Positions 35,101-47,930 of a stretch of 64,000 bases of DNA are shown in pieces. The stretch is from NCBI RefSeq assembly GCF_024868665.1, contig NC_079891.1, positions 32,153,592-32,217,591 on the forward strand. Reading direction: 5' to 3'. Both the position numbers and the translations under genes were made by a program. The notes beneath the pieces are model-generated. The model had not been told where the DNA came from. It searched no databases and was given only the letters and a program-made list of their open reading frames with translations. This DNA comes from Triplophysa rosa (lineage: Eukaryota; Chordata; Actinopteri; Cypriniformes; Nemacheilidae). Numbering within the stretch: the stretch's first letter is position 1; every line of letters begins with the position of its first letter.

Positions 35101-35569
35101 TATAAAACTCAAAAAGCATTTTTGAGATAGTCTAAGCAACTGTGTGCCTATAGCTCATTTGTCCACCACGATTGAAGACTTCAGAGGACCTGTTGGGAGG
35201 GGCTTTAGTAATGCTTTTTTCTAATAATCTTATGTCTTTGTACGATTCACATACAAACTAGCCACCTCGTGAAATAGTTACGAATTCCCGCGAGATCAGG
35301 TTGGGGTTTTTTAGGGAAAGAATGTAGTCAATGAAGCCATTTGAAAGCTCTAGAAATGGTCCTGGCTAGTGAACTAGAAAGGTAACTGGGAAGTTTTTGC
35401 TTGTAAATGTTTGTAGTGGACTACTGTGACCAATCTTTGTGACCAACACTCCCAACATTCCCATTTCTTATTTGCTAAAAGTTTAACTCCACCTTTGCTG
35501 GTGGTTACTATTGCTCATGTAATTGTGAAGATGAAAACTGCTGTTGGTGTGAACGCTGCTTAAGGAGAC

Positions 35570-35811
35570 AGTTCAACCAAAAATATGTCATTCACTTGAT
35601 TGACTCTTTTTCAATAATAACGAAAATATTTGGAGATAGTAGTTTTGGATCCATATGATGGAAGTCAATAGGGGTCCATGTTGTTTGGTTACCGACATTC
35701 TTCAAAATATCTTCTTTTGTGTTTTGCAGAAGAAAGTCATACAGGTTTGAAATGACAAGAGTGTGAGTAAACGATGACAGATTTTCATTTTTGGGTGAAC
35801 TTTCCCTTTAA
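35570..35811. mobile_element. MITE of the TTAAAGG-AGTTCA family
   Basis: Left end TTAAGGAGACAGTTCAACCA; right end TTTTTGGGTGAACTTTCCCTTTAA. The internal ACAGGTTTGAAATGACAAGA and CAAAATATCTTCTTTTGTG match the other copies. Confidence 0.75.
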
Positions 35812-36164
35812 AAGTCTCCATTCAAAATTTAAGAACTGAAGTTATTCTTGCAACTCAATTTGAATAATTTCTCTGATTTCAATAAACTAATCCACCAATT
35901 CAACCCTCAGAAAAATGGCCCATTGTACAAATGCAGAAACCATGCTTTTGGATTAATTATCATTTGTGTATTTTAACACAAATACCCTTGTATGGTTACT
36001 ATAGTAAAGTAAAACCATGGTTAATTTTCCCACACTTCTTCTATAATAAAACCATTGTTAGTGTTTGTAAAAGATGCCGTCAGCAATCGATGAAACCTGC
36101 AGCATAAAAATGATTGTCATGTTTTTACAACATGGAGTAAAATACAGTGCAAGCTTGAGGTCTG

Positions 36165-36290
36165 TAAAAGGCCTCGCGCTCACATCTGGTTACAGATGTG
36201 CACGAGAACGCGCGCTGCCGTATCATTTCGAGGAACGAGCGCGCGGCGCGAGAACTGCCGCCGGTGAGCTCGTGCAGAAACCGTAACATA
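36165..36290. promoter_or_regulatory. CpG-rich patch
   Basis: It contains many CpGs (GAACGCGCGCTGCCG, GAGCGCGCGGCGCGAG, GCCGCCGGTGAGC) in otherwise CpG-poor DNA. It may be an alternative promoter or an enhancer of the DDR gene, but no exon can be assigned. Confidence 0.3.
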
Positions 36291-38243
36291 AAACACTATT
36301 TAACAGCGTTTGTACGTTAATAAAGTCATTATTGCATGATCAATTACTGATGACAACGTCATATCAGCAACTACTAGTAAAACAGTTAAACCAGTAACAA
36401 CGCGGCCTAATGTATAAAACATGACAAATGCAAACACACACAAACTTATAAAGTCAGAAACGATCGCCTCAAGACAGCAGAGCTAAACAAGGCAAGCAGC
36501 ACAAAACACATTGCCATGCTAAAAATAAAATCCTTCCCCATATCAAATACAGCAGTTCATGTATATCAAACATTTCAAAATAATCGACAACAAAGCTAAG
36601 ATGACGGTGTAAACACAAAAGTTGACGAAACAAAGTTTAAACATCCACGAAACGTTTTGTTGAGAGTCAACAGGCATCAGTGTTTCTCAATCGCAACAAA
36701 GAAGCCAAAAAATCAACAACTTCAGTCTTGTCTTTCAAACTTTTTATCTTTTGCTTTAAGCAGATCGAGTACCTGTTTTTAGGTTCCTGGCGATTGTTTA
36801 GTCCCACATTCGAAGGTCAACGCGCCATTACAGATGCTGTAGCATTGTGAAAAAGAGTTTATGCTCTTATAAGATGTTACAATGCATCGGAAGATCTGCC
36901 GCACAGCTCGAAAAAAAAAACCCCGTTCAATGTGATTTTTACATCACATCCCTCTTCCGGCCACTTGGAGAAGGAAAGCAATCTATGCAACACTGAACAG
37001 ACTGAAAATAAAACTGATTATCATCATCGGGCTATTCTTACCATCATCTTCATTATTAAAAATATGAACGAATTCATCATGTAATTTATTAGTGTTATTC
37101 TACATTAACATGACCAAATTATAAACCACCTTGTAGGCTGTAACAGGAAAGTTCAGCATGTCATCTCTATAATATCAAAAGAAAAAACTCCACAAGTCTA
37201 CAAACTAATCGGAGGGCCTTAGGAATTTACTACACTCTTTAAAATGCTAAAGAACAACTACTTTAAGTTCTCCAAAGAACCTTATATAGTTCCTTTTCTA
37301 CTACAAAGAACCTAATTCTTTATTGAACCATACAGCCTAACAAATCATATTTTGGGAAATTTTTAGGAGTGCAGTAATGTAGTATATTTTGTGGTCTGTA
37401 TTGATTCAGAAGATTTGAAATAAATGATCAGTCTCCTCCCCAGTCCATCATCACATGAACAGATGGTAAAGCAGATACATGTTCACATCAATGTCCACAA
37501 TTATTATTGCTTTATGAATCACAGTAAGCTTGTAAAAGGTGATCCCAAAGTATTATGTCTATATAATATTATGTCAATTTTAATCTGAAGCATTGTGTGA
37601 GCTCTCTACTGACACAAGATACAGTATAATGCAAATGAATTCAATAAAGTATTATTGTATTCTTGGGCACCTTTGAACATCCACAGCTCACCTTTAAGAC
37701 TTTTTTTATTTTTTATTGATCTGTTTTCCTACAAAAAACATACTTTAAAGAGTTAAAATAGTTGTCAAGGCATTCTTTTTTGTTGACATAGTTTATCAAC
37801 AGTTTTACATACATCGTTCAAATATTTTTTCTTTTTAACTAAATCTATAATAACACATAAAGAAGTACAATATACATTGTAATTCTTTGTATATGAAAAG
37901 ATGTATTCAGACTCCTCTCAGTGTTGTAGTTGTAGATTTAGTCCATTAGGGGGCAGCAGAGACCCATTTTTGCCTATTACGCCGGTCTTATATACGGGGC
38001 GACAGCTGTTCATGCACATTCCTGAAAAGACTTTCCTAGATTTTTTTGGATTTAGTAAGGGGCGATGTAAGAGCCAACAACGCTTCCTGGCAGTCAGGGA
38101 AATATGAGGAAAACACACAGAGCTACTTAGGAAGTGCCAGAATAAGAGCAGAGAAAATATATATCTCATTGCAGAAACTTAAATGCACTTTTTTAGGCCT
38201 ACTATTAACACCTTTTAAGTACATTTTAATGCATCTTTAAGTA

Positions 38244-38597
38244 GGTCCTTCGGATGATACGTTAAACCGAGGTCCTGACTCCCTGTGGTCATTAAAGATC
38301 CCATGGCACTTCTCGTAAAGAGTAGGGGTGTAACCCCGGTGTCCTGGCCAGATCCCCTCCACTGGCCCTTGTCAATCATGGCCTCCTAATAATCCCCACC
38401 CTCTGAATTGGCTCTATCTCTCTCTCTCCTCTCCACCTATAGCTGGTGTGTGGTGAATGCACTGGTGCCGTTGTACTGTGGCTGCCGTCGCATCATCCAG
38501 GTGGTGGTTGAGGAGAGACCCCCCTCTTATGATTGTAAAGCGCTTTGGGTATACAGCAATACACAGAAAAGCGCTATATAAATGCCTCATTCATTCA
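38244..38597 (+). repeat. Cyprinid non-LTR (SINE-like) repeat copy
   Basis: It runs from GGTCCTTCGGATGATACGTT through GGTCCTGACTCCCTGTGGTC and GGTGGTGGTTGAGGAGAGAC and ends with GTAAAGCGCTTTGGGTATAC and AAAAGCGCTATATAAATGCC. The tail matches the LINE/SINE tails that end many fish retroposons; it also occurs inside the 11798 element. Confidence 0.75.
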
Positions 38598-39068
38598 GAT
38601 GTTAGAACAATAGATTTGTGTTTGTTCATGCAGAAAGATTTTAGGACTTTAAAATATATTTTGTGGCTTTCTTTCATTTTTGTTAAAGGGCCAGTTGCTG
38701 TTTATTGACAAGTTCCAATTTGTCAACAAACCCTTACACTGGGACATGTTGTCACTCAAGGTGAATGTGTGTTTGTTAAAAGATACAGTTTATTTCTTCC
38801 CTGAGCGATAACTGTTACATAATAAAAAATTCCAGGTTTTGTCGTGTTTTCATAACCTCAATCAAACTTATAAAACGTAGTGTGTGCTTAGTGCATGTAG
38901 TGCTTAGTCATTCTAGCACTGACCTCCACGTCCTCAGATGAACCAGTTATGAGTGGTTTGGCTATTTGGCTAGATGACCATTGCGTGAAGAGAAAGTGAG
39001 GAAGTTTTTGGGAAAGGCCTCTGTTGAACAACACTTGGATGACGTAACATTATTTCCTCTTCTTCTGG

Positions 39069-39070
<2 letters not shown>

Positions 39071-39125
<55 letters not shown>
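39071..39125. repeat. (GA)n microsatellite
   Basis: About 27 GA units with one GCGA interruption near the right end. Confidence 0.97.
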
Positions 39126-40095
39126 AACACTAAAAACACCAATACTGAATATCTTGGAGAGAGAGTTTGGAAAACACATTGATTACATTATTTTAGCAAC
39201 TGCATTCAAAGCACCGGGACACAAGTCATATTCTACAGATCATGTTCTTAGCAAACTCTTTCTGTAGTAATGTATTTCAAAATATTTTACATGCACGACT
39301 GAAATACATTAATCTGTTGCAATGACCCTTTTGACCCAAAAGTTGACAGAAATTGTGAGTAATACTAACAGTTTAAGGAGCGTGGTGTAACATTTGTTTC
39401 TAATATTCATTATTCTGAAGAATGGAATAGTGTTGGACAGGAATTAAAACCAGAAGAGTGCTAAATTTAGCCTGTCATGTGTACACTGCCATCAATCATC
39501 TGGAGTTCATTGTTACAGTGAGATAACACTCCTGAAGAAACTCTGTATATCTCTCTAGGAATCAACCGGTTATTTTCAGAAACTAGTTCAGATGCTGAAT
39601 CACTTAGATTCTACAGACTGTGTTAGGGTTAGGCGCAAATGCGCAACAAGCTTGAGATGTCCAGGATGATAAAAAACAGTATTGTTTTACAAAGTATAGA
39701 ACTTGTTTTAAATGATTTCTATTTGTTTTCTATGAAATATTTAGATAATAACCAAAAATAAAAATCCTGTAAAAGATAGACTACGATTCTAATTGTATTA
39801 CAAATATTCTGACATTATTAACTGCAGTTTGTATAACTGTCATCAGAACAACTTTCCCATTTCCTCCATCATTGTCCTCTAGATTTAAATAATGACGTGT
39901 AATGTCTTATAAAAACGTGTTTAATTTTTTTAAATAATGATTGTCCCTTAAATAATGTCATAGAAAGTATGTTAGAAAATAAATCCAACTTCTATGTTGT
40001 ACATTTTTATAAAACAATCTACTTTTAAAAGCTTAAAACAACAACACATTTCTCACATTTGTCATTTACCCATATAATGATGTCATTCTTTAAAA

Positions 40096-40345
40096 CAGTG
40101 GTTCTCAAACTTTTTTTGTAAGGGCCCCTAGAGTGCTTCGCTTTGCGGCCCCCAAATAAAGACTTAGAATTTTAATTAAATCATAAACAAATTAAGTTAC
40201 ACAATGCTGGAACATCAATTGTTTTGGCTGGTGGTCTTATTTTTCTGATGTTTGATTGCATAAAATCTATGATAAATCTCTGTTTCATAAAATGCCACAA
40301 ATGTATTCCCTCCCTGGATCCATCTTCGGTTTGAGAACCATTTCT
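40096..40345. mobile_element. hAT-like MITE
   Basis: The left end CAGTGGTTCTCAAACTTTTT pairs with the right-hand CGGTTTGAGAACCA. Near-identical flanks CTTTAAAA and CTCTAAAA suggest an 8-bp duplication with one later change. This end type is shared by the Charlie/hAT group. Confidence 0.75.
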
Positions 40346-42076
40346 CTAAAACAAAACTTACCAGACCATATTAATATTGTATGTGTTTATTGTTGCATAA
40401 AACAAATATGACAAAGTGGTCTTTTTTTTAAAGGAAAATTTGGCAAGAAGTGTATGTTCCTATACTGTGACAAAACATTGTTATGTTTAAAATCGCATAG
40501 CAACAACAATGACAGACTTATGAGCTTTTATGAACAGTATGTTATGGGTAGTAGTGCTGTAACAGGTGCTGTAACAGTGACATGGTAAGAGGGTTTCCTC
40601 TTGACACCCACTCCTAGCTGTCACTTTTCCCTATTTTTATTTTTTAAACTAAAAATGAAGTCATGTTGTAGTCATGTTGATTCAGACTTTCTCTCTATTT
40701 CTGCAACACGCAGATTTTTATTTGTTCAGACCTGCCCGCAGAAACACATCCACCCTTATTGAATACCTCCAGGAATCCCTGCTAGAGCATGCCAGCACAG
40801 GAAGTCGAGAGTGAATATCCAGCGTGGACACACATCTGCCAAACCGGTTTGTTCCTGCTCTGCCTCCAGCCTGATGGAATAGACTCATGTCATGCACTGT
40901 GTACTTAGCGACTGAAGAAAAATGCATGATTCACATGAGCAGACATGTTAATGCTGAATGCTGAGCTAGCTCATATTTTACCTTAAATACTGTGAAACAT
41001 GAATCATGAATTTCATCAAATGCTGGCGATGGCGAACTACCGTGTGTCACTTCCGGGGCAATTCGGGGGCCCACGGCCAAGCACTTTTGTCAGGCCAAAG
41101 AAGGCCTAGGCCACAGGTCTGGAGGCGCCCTAAAAAGGTCAAATAATAACAAAGTTAAAAACGTATGAAGTCTGGATCGAAATGACTTCCATATTAGATG
41201 ACCTGAAAATTAAATTGGTCTGTGAGTGTTGTATGACCCTGAAAAGGTGTTTATTAATAATAATTCTTCAAATCGCAAATAAAATGTCCTCAATAAAATG
41301 TTACAGTATTATTTTGTATTATTTTAAATGTTAGCTTTAGAAGTATTTCAGTTGTTTTTAACGAATACTATGTCGATACAGATATAACAAATGATAAAAA
41401 AAGTATTAGGCTATTATATCTGTTGCTTGCAGAGTACTGAACGAAAATATATTTTTATATATTTTCAAAACTAAGCTTAATAAACACAGATACTCACTAA
41501 TTAAAAAAGATTCGCTTAATAGGACTAGTTGTTATAATCCCACTATTTCAGCACAGTTGAATCGCCCAATAGGACATTTCCCACGCCTAATGCATGACAG
41601 GGGAAACAATAATGAATTCCCAAATGAAAATAAAGTGTAGTTCACTGAGCTTTGAACGATTCACTGATCTCTTACATTCTGTGTAAACGAATCGGTTCAA
41701 AGGAGTCATTTGTTTGCGAGTCGTTCTGATCACGTGCGTTCATACTGGCGAACTCGCGGTGTACAGAAAAACGCTGTTTCAACGAGCCAACTTCACAGCT
41801 AAACATATTACAATGATGTATAGCAAGTTAATTTAGGAAACCTTTTCAAGAAATTTAACGTAAAACACCTGAACAGCGGTGAAACACAGCTAATACAGCT
41901 CCTAATAATATACAGTAGCTCTTTTACCGAACTCGTCTCACTGTGCTGGTAACGAAACAGCGCCTCCATTGTGGCGCAATCCTGCAACTGCAGTTACAAA
42001 TGACTCATTGTTTGACAGATGTTTTGGTCGTCAGTCATTATAACTGTGTTGTCGGTGTTCATGGAGAAATACTCAC

Positions 42077-42260
42077 CGGCACATTATCATTGCTCGTGGC
42101 CGGGAGAGTGCTGTGTCTGGCGGGAGAGAGAGGCGCTGCTGAGGTAGGAGCAGCGGTGGAGTTTGTGTGGGGAAAAAGCAGAGACTTTGGCAACAATCTT
42201 TAATAAACCATCTTTTTTCCTCTCCGCTGGGTTTCTTTGTTGTTTTATTTCCCTGCGACT
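42077..42260 (-). promoter_or_regulatory. Candidate non-coding first exon and promoter of DDR
   Basis: On the minus strand a GC-richer segment (CTCCACCGCTGCTCCTACC, CTCTCTCCCGCCAGACAC) ends AATGTGCCG followed by GTGAGTATT, a strong 5' splice site at 42076. It is the best upstream donor I see for the 3' splice site at 25855. The intron would be about 16 kb. Transcript evidence is lacking; the upstream end is arbitrary. Confidence 0.4.
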
Positions 42261-42910
42261 TTAACTTCGTTTTGCAGCTAATGTACCACACAATGACACT
42301 CTCGCTGTTGGCAGCTGTGCGTTAACTTTCTAGATAGTGTCGAATTCGTCTCGCGCATATACGGTGCTAATGGAATGGTCCGTTGGGGGGGGCTTCGTAC
42401 AGATGTAATAACGTAAAACATTAACAGGGAATCCCAGGGATATCCCGACTATTTTGATGATTACTTGGGGCTCTACGTGGCTAGTGACATAGCTTATTGG
42501 CTAAGTCCACCCCTTTCTTTTGGAGGCCCCTGGTAGCTCGGGGACCCAGGCGATTTCCTACCTTTGCCTAATGGGTAAGTCCGCCCTTGCAGCGGACCCA
42601 TATCCGATCTGCTAGATATGATCTGCCCTTTGTATCGTATCGCTTTTCTTTGACTTTGTTCTTTCTGACATTTCTCACCTGACAGCACCCCAACGGCTAA
42701 ATTCTGTTTGTGTGTGGGAGAAAGAAAGCGCGAGACAGAGGTGAATGAGGTAATGAAAAAAATCTCTCACACCCCTTTGTGACATAAGATTGATGACACA
42801 AAGAAATACTCTTATGCAATATAAAGACATTGTTGGTTGGTCACCATTACATCAGCTTCCTTCCTGTTGGCATCCTTGCCCGAACTAGCTACAAATAAAA
42901 TAAAGCGTAA

Positions 42911-43372
42911 TGCTGCGTCCCAATTCGCCTACTTATACTATGCACTAAAAGTATGTACTGTTTTTGTTATGGAAAAGTATACATTTTAGTGTGTTGCCTA
43001 GACAACATTGTGGCCATTAACTGTCACACACATCAAAATACAGCTCTTCTTTCCATTTAAGTATTTATTCATTCATTGTTTCATATGTAATGTTAACTCT
43101 GTGCTTATATTTATTAATTTAGTGACGCATCAGTTATTTAATTTTATTAATGCAGTGGAGCGTCACTTAACTCCGCCTACTCGCATTGAGTTGTGGGTAA
43201 GATTAGCCATTAGAGTGAGTGTGCATCATTCTGCACTTCGAATTTCTACCGGAAGAAGTAGACCATCCGGGAATCTTTGGAATACTCTTTTCAACATACT
43301 ACGATTTGGGACATACTCATTCTATTTTCGAATACTATTTAGGACGGATAGTATGCGAATTGGGACGCAGCA
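42911..43372. mobile_element. MITE with TGCTGCGTCCCAATTCGC ends
   Basis: An 18-bp perfect inverted terminal repeat, TGCTGCGTCCCAATTCGC and GCGAATTGGGACGCAGCA. About 460 bp, non-coding. Subterminal ATACTATGCAC and GGATAGTATGCG are also inverted. Probably PIF/Harbinger-type; the target site is ambiguous (TAA or TAT). Confidence 0.8.
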
Positions 43373-46300
43373 TATGTTCATTCTTTAATTACTTTGTCAC
43401 CTCATCTTCAACATTCATCTGGAGTGAATTTTTCTCACCTTTCTTTCGGAACAGATTCTTATCATATCCTTAATGTTTCTAATTCCTAACATTTCTCAAA
43501 CAATTGTAAGTTTATGCAATATGGCCAACGGTACTACATGCATATTTACCATTCCATCATCATGACACAATATGATCTTTCTTCTTCTTTATTAGCCATC
43601 TTTGGACCCCAGAGTCATTTGAATACTTCTTGTAAACATACCATAAATGTGCAGTCACTGATACAGATTGGTGATGTTAGGACAACCAACAGAACTTCAT
43701 AAGACAAAAAAAATCACAGATGTGATCTCTTATTGTCTCATTTATTTCTCCTAGACATCAATGAAACAAAAGGAGAGCAAATAGAAACATTTGCTTAAGT
43801 GTTCCTAACAAATATACCGTACCCCAAAATATAAAAAATCTTTATGAGTGTTTCAGAAGAGATTCAGAAAGACTTCACAAAGTTGTTGGCTGCTCATGTA
43901 CCGACTGTTTTAACGGACGCGCGTGCCTGGACTGCAGTTAATTTCCGGTCTGTGTTTGTATATCGGTCTGGCTAGCATCTAATAATATAACTATTTATAT
44001 TTTATTTAATTTATGTTAATAATAATTTATTTTATAATTTCATTGTATAATAATTGTATTAAATAAACGACTTGTTGAATTTTGTTGTATATGGATTTTA
44101 TTAAATAAACAGTTTGTTGAATGGGTCCTGTAGTTTCGTAGCATTTAAAGAAACCGTGTGAGACACCTAGTGGTTGAGCTTGGTCTCGCAGTCTAAAATC
44201 AAAATATTGAAGAGGCAAGTTTAGCCAAGTAACGGTTCTTCTCGGTTTCTTTTGCTTGTTATCAGAAATAATGTACTACAGACACTCTATTATTTGCGAA
44301 TGTGCACCGGAAGTTAAGGGCAGTCCACAAACGCGCGCATGCGCAGTAACCTTTGTTGATGTTGTTGCTTTGAAACCGTTTATAGCATTTACATTTAAAA
44401 AATATATTGAGCATTGTAAACAACATTTATTGTGCCAAGAGTTGTTTTTTTCTTAAACATTAGTAATGCGGTACTTGAATTTAGTTGCACATTGCCAGAG
44501 TTTGTTTATACACGCTCTCTCAAGGTCACACTGAGGTCTCACAAACAGGAAACGCATCATAGATGAAGCTGAGGATGAACACGTGTGCACAAGTTTGGAC
44601 ACATTTGACTAAATTTATATTGTGAGACTTAACTGGTGTTGTGTTTCTGATCTTAAAAAAGCTATTGATTTAAATAAAACGATTTTTGTTTGCTCTACAC
44701 AATTCTCATTTTTAATGCATTTTAAGTGCACTTCTTATTTCAGATCTCACTCTAACAATGCCTCTTCTGTCGAAAACCTTTGGTCTCCTACTGTAGGATT
44801 GTACAGTTTTTGTGTGTGCGTGTCAGAGATAGAACTGTACTCTTTGTACATTATGTCTTCAATCATGCCCCGACACGCCAAACACACCTAGGCCGTTTTA
44901 GGGATTTCTGTATTTCTTTGCTTTACCAGCTGTATCTCTTCATCCTCCCATTTCCTCTCGGGTTTCAGGGCAGTGGGCGTTTTTCATTAGGAGCATGTGG
45001 TGCCACCTGACTCAAGGCTCTGGAATGCCAGCTCACACAGAGAGAGAGAGAGCAGAAGGGGGATGAAAGGAGAAAACCGGGAGGTTAGCGTGCATAGAGG
45101 AGTGTGTGTTTGGTGTGGGGGCGTTCAGATGTAAACTGCTTATTTGAATTTGTGGCAGTGGAAAATAAATGGTGTTTTATGTGCATCTGTGAGGAAGTGT
45201 AGTTGGGAATCTCCCACAAGTGTTGATGGTTTGCTTGCTGCCACAACTTCCGACAGGAAACACTTACACACATGTGACCGGCGTGTTTGTGAGGGTTAAT
45301 TTATGAAAGCTCAATTTGTAAATATTTTGTTAGAAGTGGCAAAGGTCAGAAGTTTGAATCCTAGGAAACACTCATACAGATACAATGTATAGTTTGAGGT
45401 ATGTCGCTTTTGGAAAAAAAAAAACATAAATATGAATAAATATAATTCTTATAGTGAACAAATTTGTCAAAAAATGTTTATATGCTTATATATAAAGAGA
45501 AAATGATAACTCAGGCATTTTACTGTATATTCCCCAAAGCATCCCATAAGAAAGAAAAGTCACAGATGAGATCTTTTTAATATCTTCTATAAATATAGCT
45601 AAATATTATATATTTAAATAATATATATAGATATATTATTTTTTCAAGACATCAGTAAAATTCAGAAGAGATCTCAACAATGTCACAAATTAAGATCAGA
45701 TTTGCCATGTCTTAACATTTCGTTATGAATTTAAAGCAAATGGTTCTTCAAATCAATTTTAGGGGAAACACTTAATACTAATTCTAAATCTAAATCTAAT
45801 TTGGTATTCAAATAAAACACAACAGAGAACTCCACAAAATCTCATGAGCTACTGTATATGAGGAGTAACATTTTCTACTGAATAGACCTTTGACCTTTAA
45901 GCTACATTGCCATCTATTATTTCAGAAAAGTACATGGAATCATATTTCGATTTTATATCATTTTAGTGTTAGCTGCATATTTTTTACTCTTCTACTGTCA
46001 ATCATGCAGATGTGTTTTAAAGCACGACAGATGTTTGGAGTTCGAAATGGACAACATCCAACATGTGGATGGGAAACTGTGAGGTGTGGAAAGTTGTCTT
46101 AGCATGATGGATGATGCTCTGGGCTTTTCCTCAATTTGTTTCCAGTCTAATTTCTATCTCCAAATTAGGTTATGAGGGCATTGGATTGGCTATGTACTGT
46201 ATGTTCGCTTTAACAATCATGTAATAGCGTTTAAGTGTGGTCTTAATGTAAAATGGAACCTTTATCCGGCATTAAATGACTTTGACGGGTGTAACAGGTC

Positions 46301-47320
46301 ATAGTCATGTTGATTAAGTCATTTAAACTAATTTGGACATGTAAGGCTCATTTTAGGTACACAGTTTGCAAGGTAGAGTTTGAGAACACATATGAAAGTG
46401 TAAAGTGCACTCAAAAAAATGATTTTACGATACTGTTCACTTTATTTAAACAATTAATTTTGTTTTAACACCATTGTATTAGGTTTTATGTTCAAACACA
46501 ATTGCATTGTGTTAAACGGACTAAAAACAGTAATGCTTTGGCTTAACTAAATGTTTACATTTTAAATTAACATGTTTCAATCAAGTAGATCAAAATCATA
46601 TTTGATGCTTGTTCAATGTACTAAAATAAATCAAGTTAACACAACATAAATGAATTTAGTTGTATTAAAGTAGCGTTATTAACTAGGAACAGGATTTCCA
46701 CTTCCCATCATGCTTTGCACGGGGCTGAATAGGGAGAGTAAAAGTTGCAATAAAATGTTATTTTATACATCTTTTATCAAAATGATGAAACACGGATATT
46801 TGTTCATGTTTAATACTCTTTTATGTTTGTATTTAAAAGAGTTTCTGGTGTGTTAATGTTTTTGGGGGGTTACCATTGTGGTAAAGTGTAGAGCATGTGC
46901 TTGGGTTGAGGACCTGCTAACCAGATTTAAAATTGCTTTAATAAAAAAGCAGGTACTTGGGGTATGCCGAAAGTTTAACAAAACCAACTTCTGGCTAACT
47001 CCGAACAATAAGAGCTTTATTTAGCTTATTTAGTGTGTTAAAAATAACAGCTGGTTCCACATAATGGAAACATGTTATCGCTACTTAAATACTTTTAGTA
47101 GGATGAACTTATTTGATTCAAGTTATTTGGACATTATTTGGACATGGTTGTTTAAGTTTACTCAGTTCAGTTTAGTTCGTTTTACATTAAGTATTTGAGT
47201 AGAGATAACATATTTCAGTTGTGTGGAACCACTGTCCATAATTTAATTATGTTCGTTTAAAGTATAATTTTTTTCAGTGTGTTTGTAACAAAGTCACAGG
47301 TGCAGAGTATGAAATTGCAG
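43373..47320. other. Intergenic between DDR 5' region and ier3
   Basis: No gene supported. It contains a small tandem duplication near 44050-44125 (ATTAAATAAAC plus TTGTTGAAT twice), copies of an AGATGAGATCT-type repeat near 43700 and 45560, and a possible inverted-repeat element at 46406-47278 with CACTCAAAAAAATGA-like ends. Confidence 0.45.
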
Positions 47321-47324
47321 TTTT

Positions 47325-47330
47325 TTTATT
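47325..47330 (-). terminator. ier3: Candidate poly(A) signal of ier3
   Basis: Minus-strand AATAAA about 600 nt beyond the ier3 stop codon, beyond the ARE cluster. Chosen by motif and position only. Confidence 0.35.
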
Positions 47331-47589
47331 TCACTTTTTCAAACAGATTTGTGCTCAATAGTCCTATCAGCGTAAACGTTAATGAATTACAAATGTAGTG
47401 ATACGTGTCAGAAATTAAATACGTTCATATTTCAATAGTAGATTGTATTAAAGTTGTTTTCAGCTTGTTGGTTACTTTATAAAGTTTGATTCTGTGAACT
47501 GATGAATTTCTAGCTCATATTAATATTCATAATATTGTTCATAAAAAGCAACAAGTAATAAAATACATCAACTGACATTTAAAAACAAT

Positions 47590-47640
47590 ATGAAATAAAT
47601 AAGTCAATAACAATAAATAGATAACGTTAAATAAATAGCT
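47590..47640 (-). promoter_or_regulatory. ier3: AU-rich element cluster in ier3 3' UTR
   Basis: The minus strand has three close blocks, TATTTATTTAAC, CTATTTATTG and TTATTTATTTCA, giving several overlapping ATTTA pentamers and matches to the TTATTTATT core nonamer within about 50 nt. Such elements recruit TTP-type proteins and shorten mRNA half-life, as expected for an immediate-early gene. Confidence 0.6.
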
Positions 47641-47930
47641 ACAACAAACGACAGTTCTTCATTTAACACAATAAAATCTTCAATGTGAGGTTCAAGTATT
47701 TCTGTGCGTTCAGCAACACAAACTTCAAGTGAAGTTTTGCACGACAGTCAGTGATATTCAAGTATATCTAAAAGAGCCGTTCACATTTGGCTCAGTGTTT
47801 CACCCTTCAAGTCCATCAAATGTTTTTTTTTCAGCTCCGCTGGAACAATTGGGCTTTCCAAGCGCCCCCAGGAAACCCCACTGCTGTCCACCTTTCAAAC
47901 ATTGAAATTGTTTAGTCCATTACGTGATTT

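Larger units (their letters stand above)
32176..42076. other. Probable DDR 5' intron, right part, repeat-rich
   Basis: No coding exon is recognisable. It holds a fragment ending GACAGCCCTA near 32990 (the 8204/49811 family), a MITE at 35570, a CpG-rich patch at 36165-36290, an ETS-like CTTCCGG near 36954, a non-LTR repeat at 38244, a GA tract at 39071 and a hAT MITE at 40096. Confidence 0.45.

Noticed and set aside
46406..47278. Complete transposon with CACTCAAAAAAAT ends
   Set aside because: The end match is short and A-rich, and no target duplication is clear, so it is noted only within the intergenic description.
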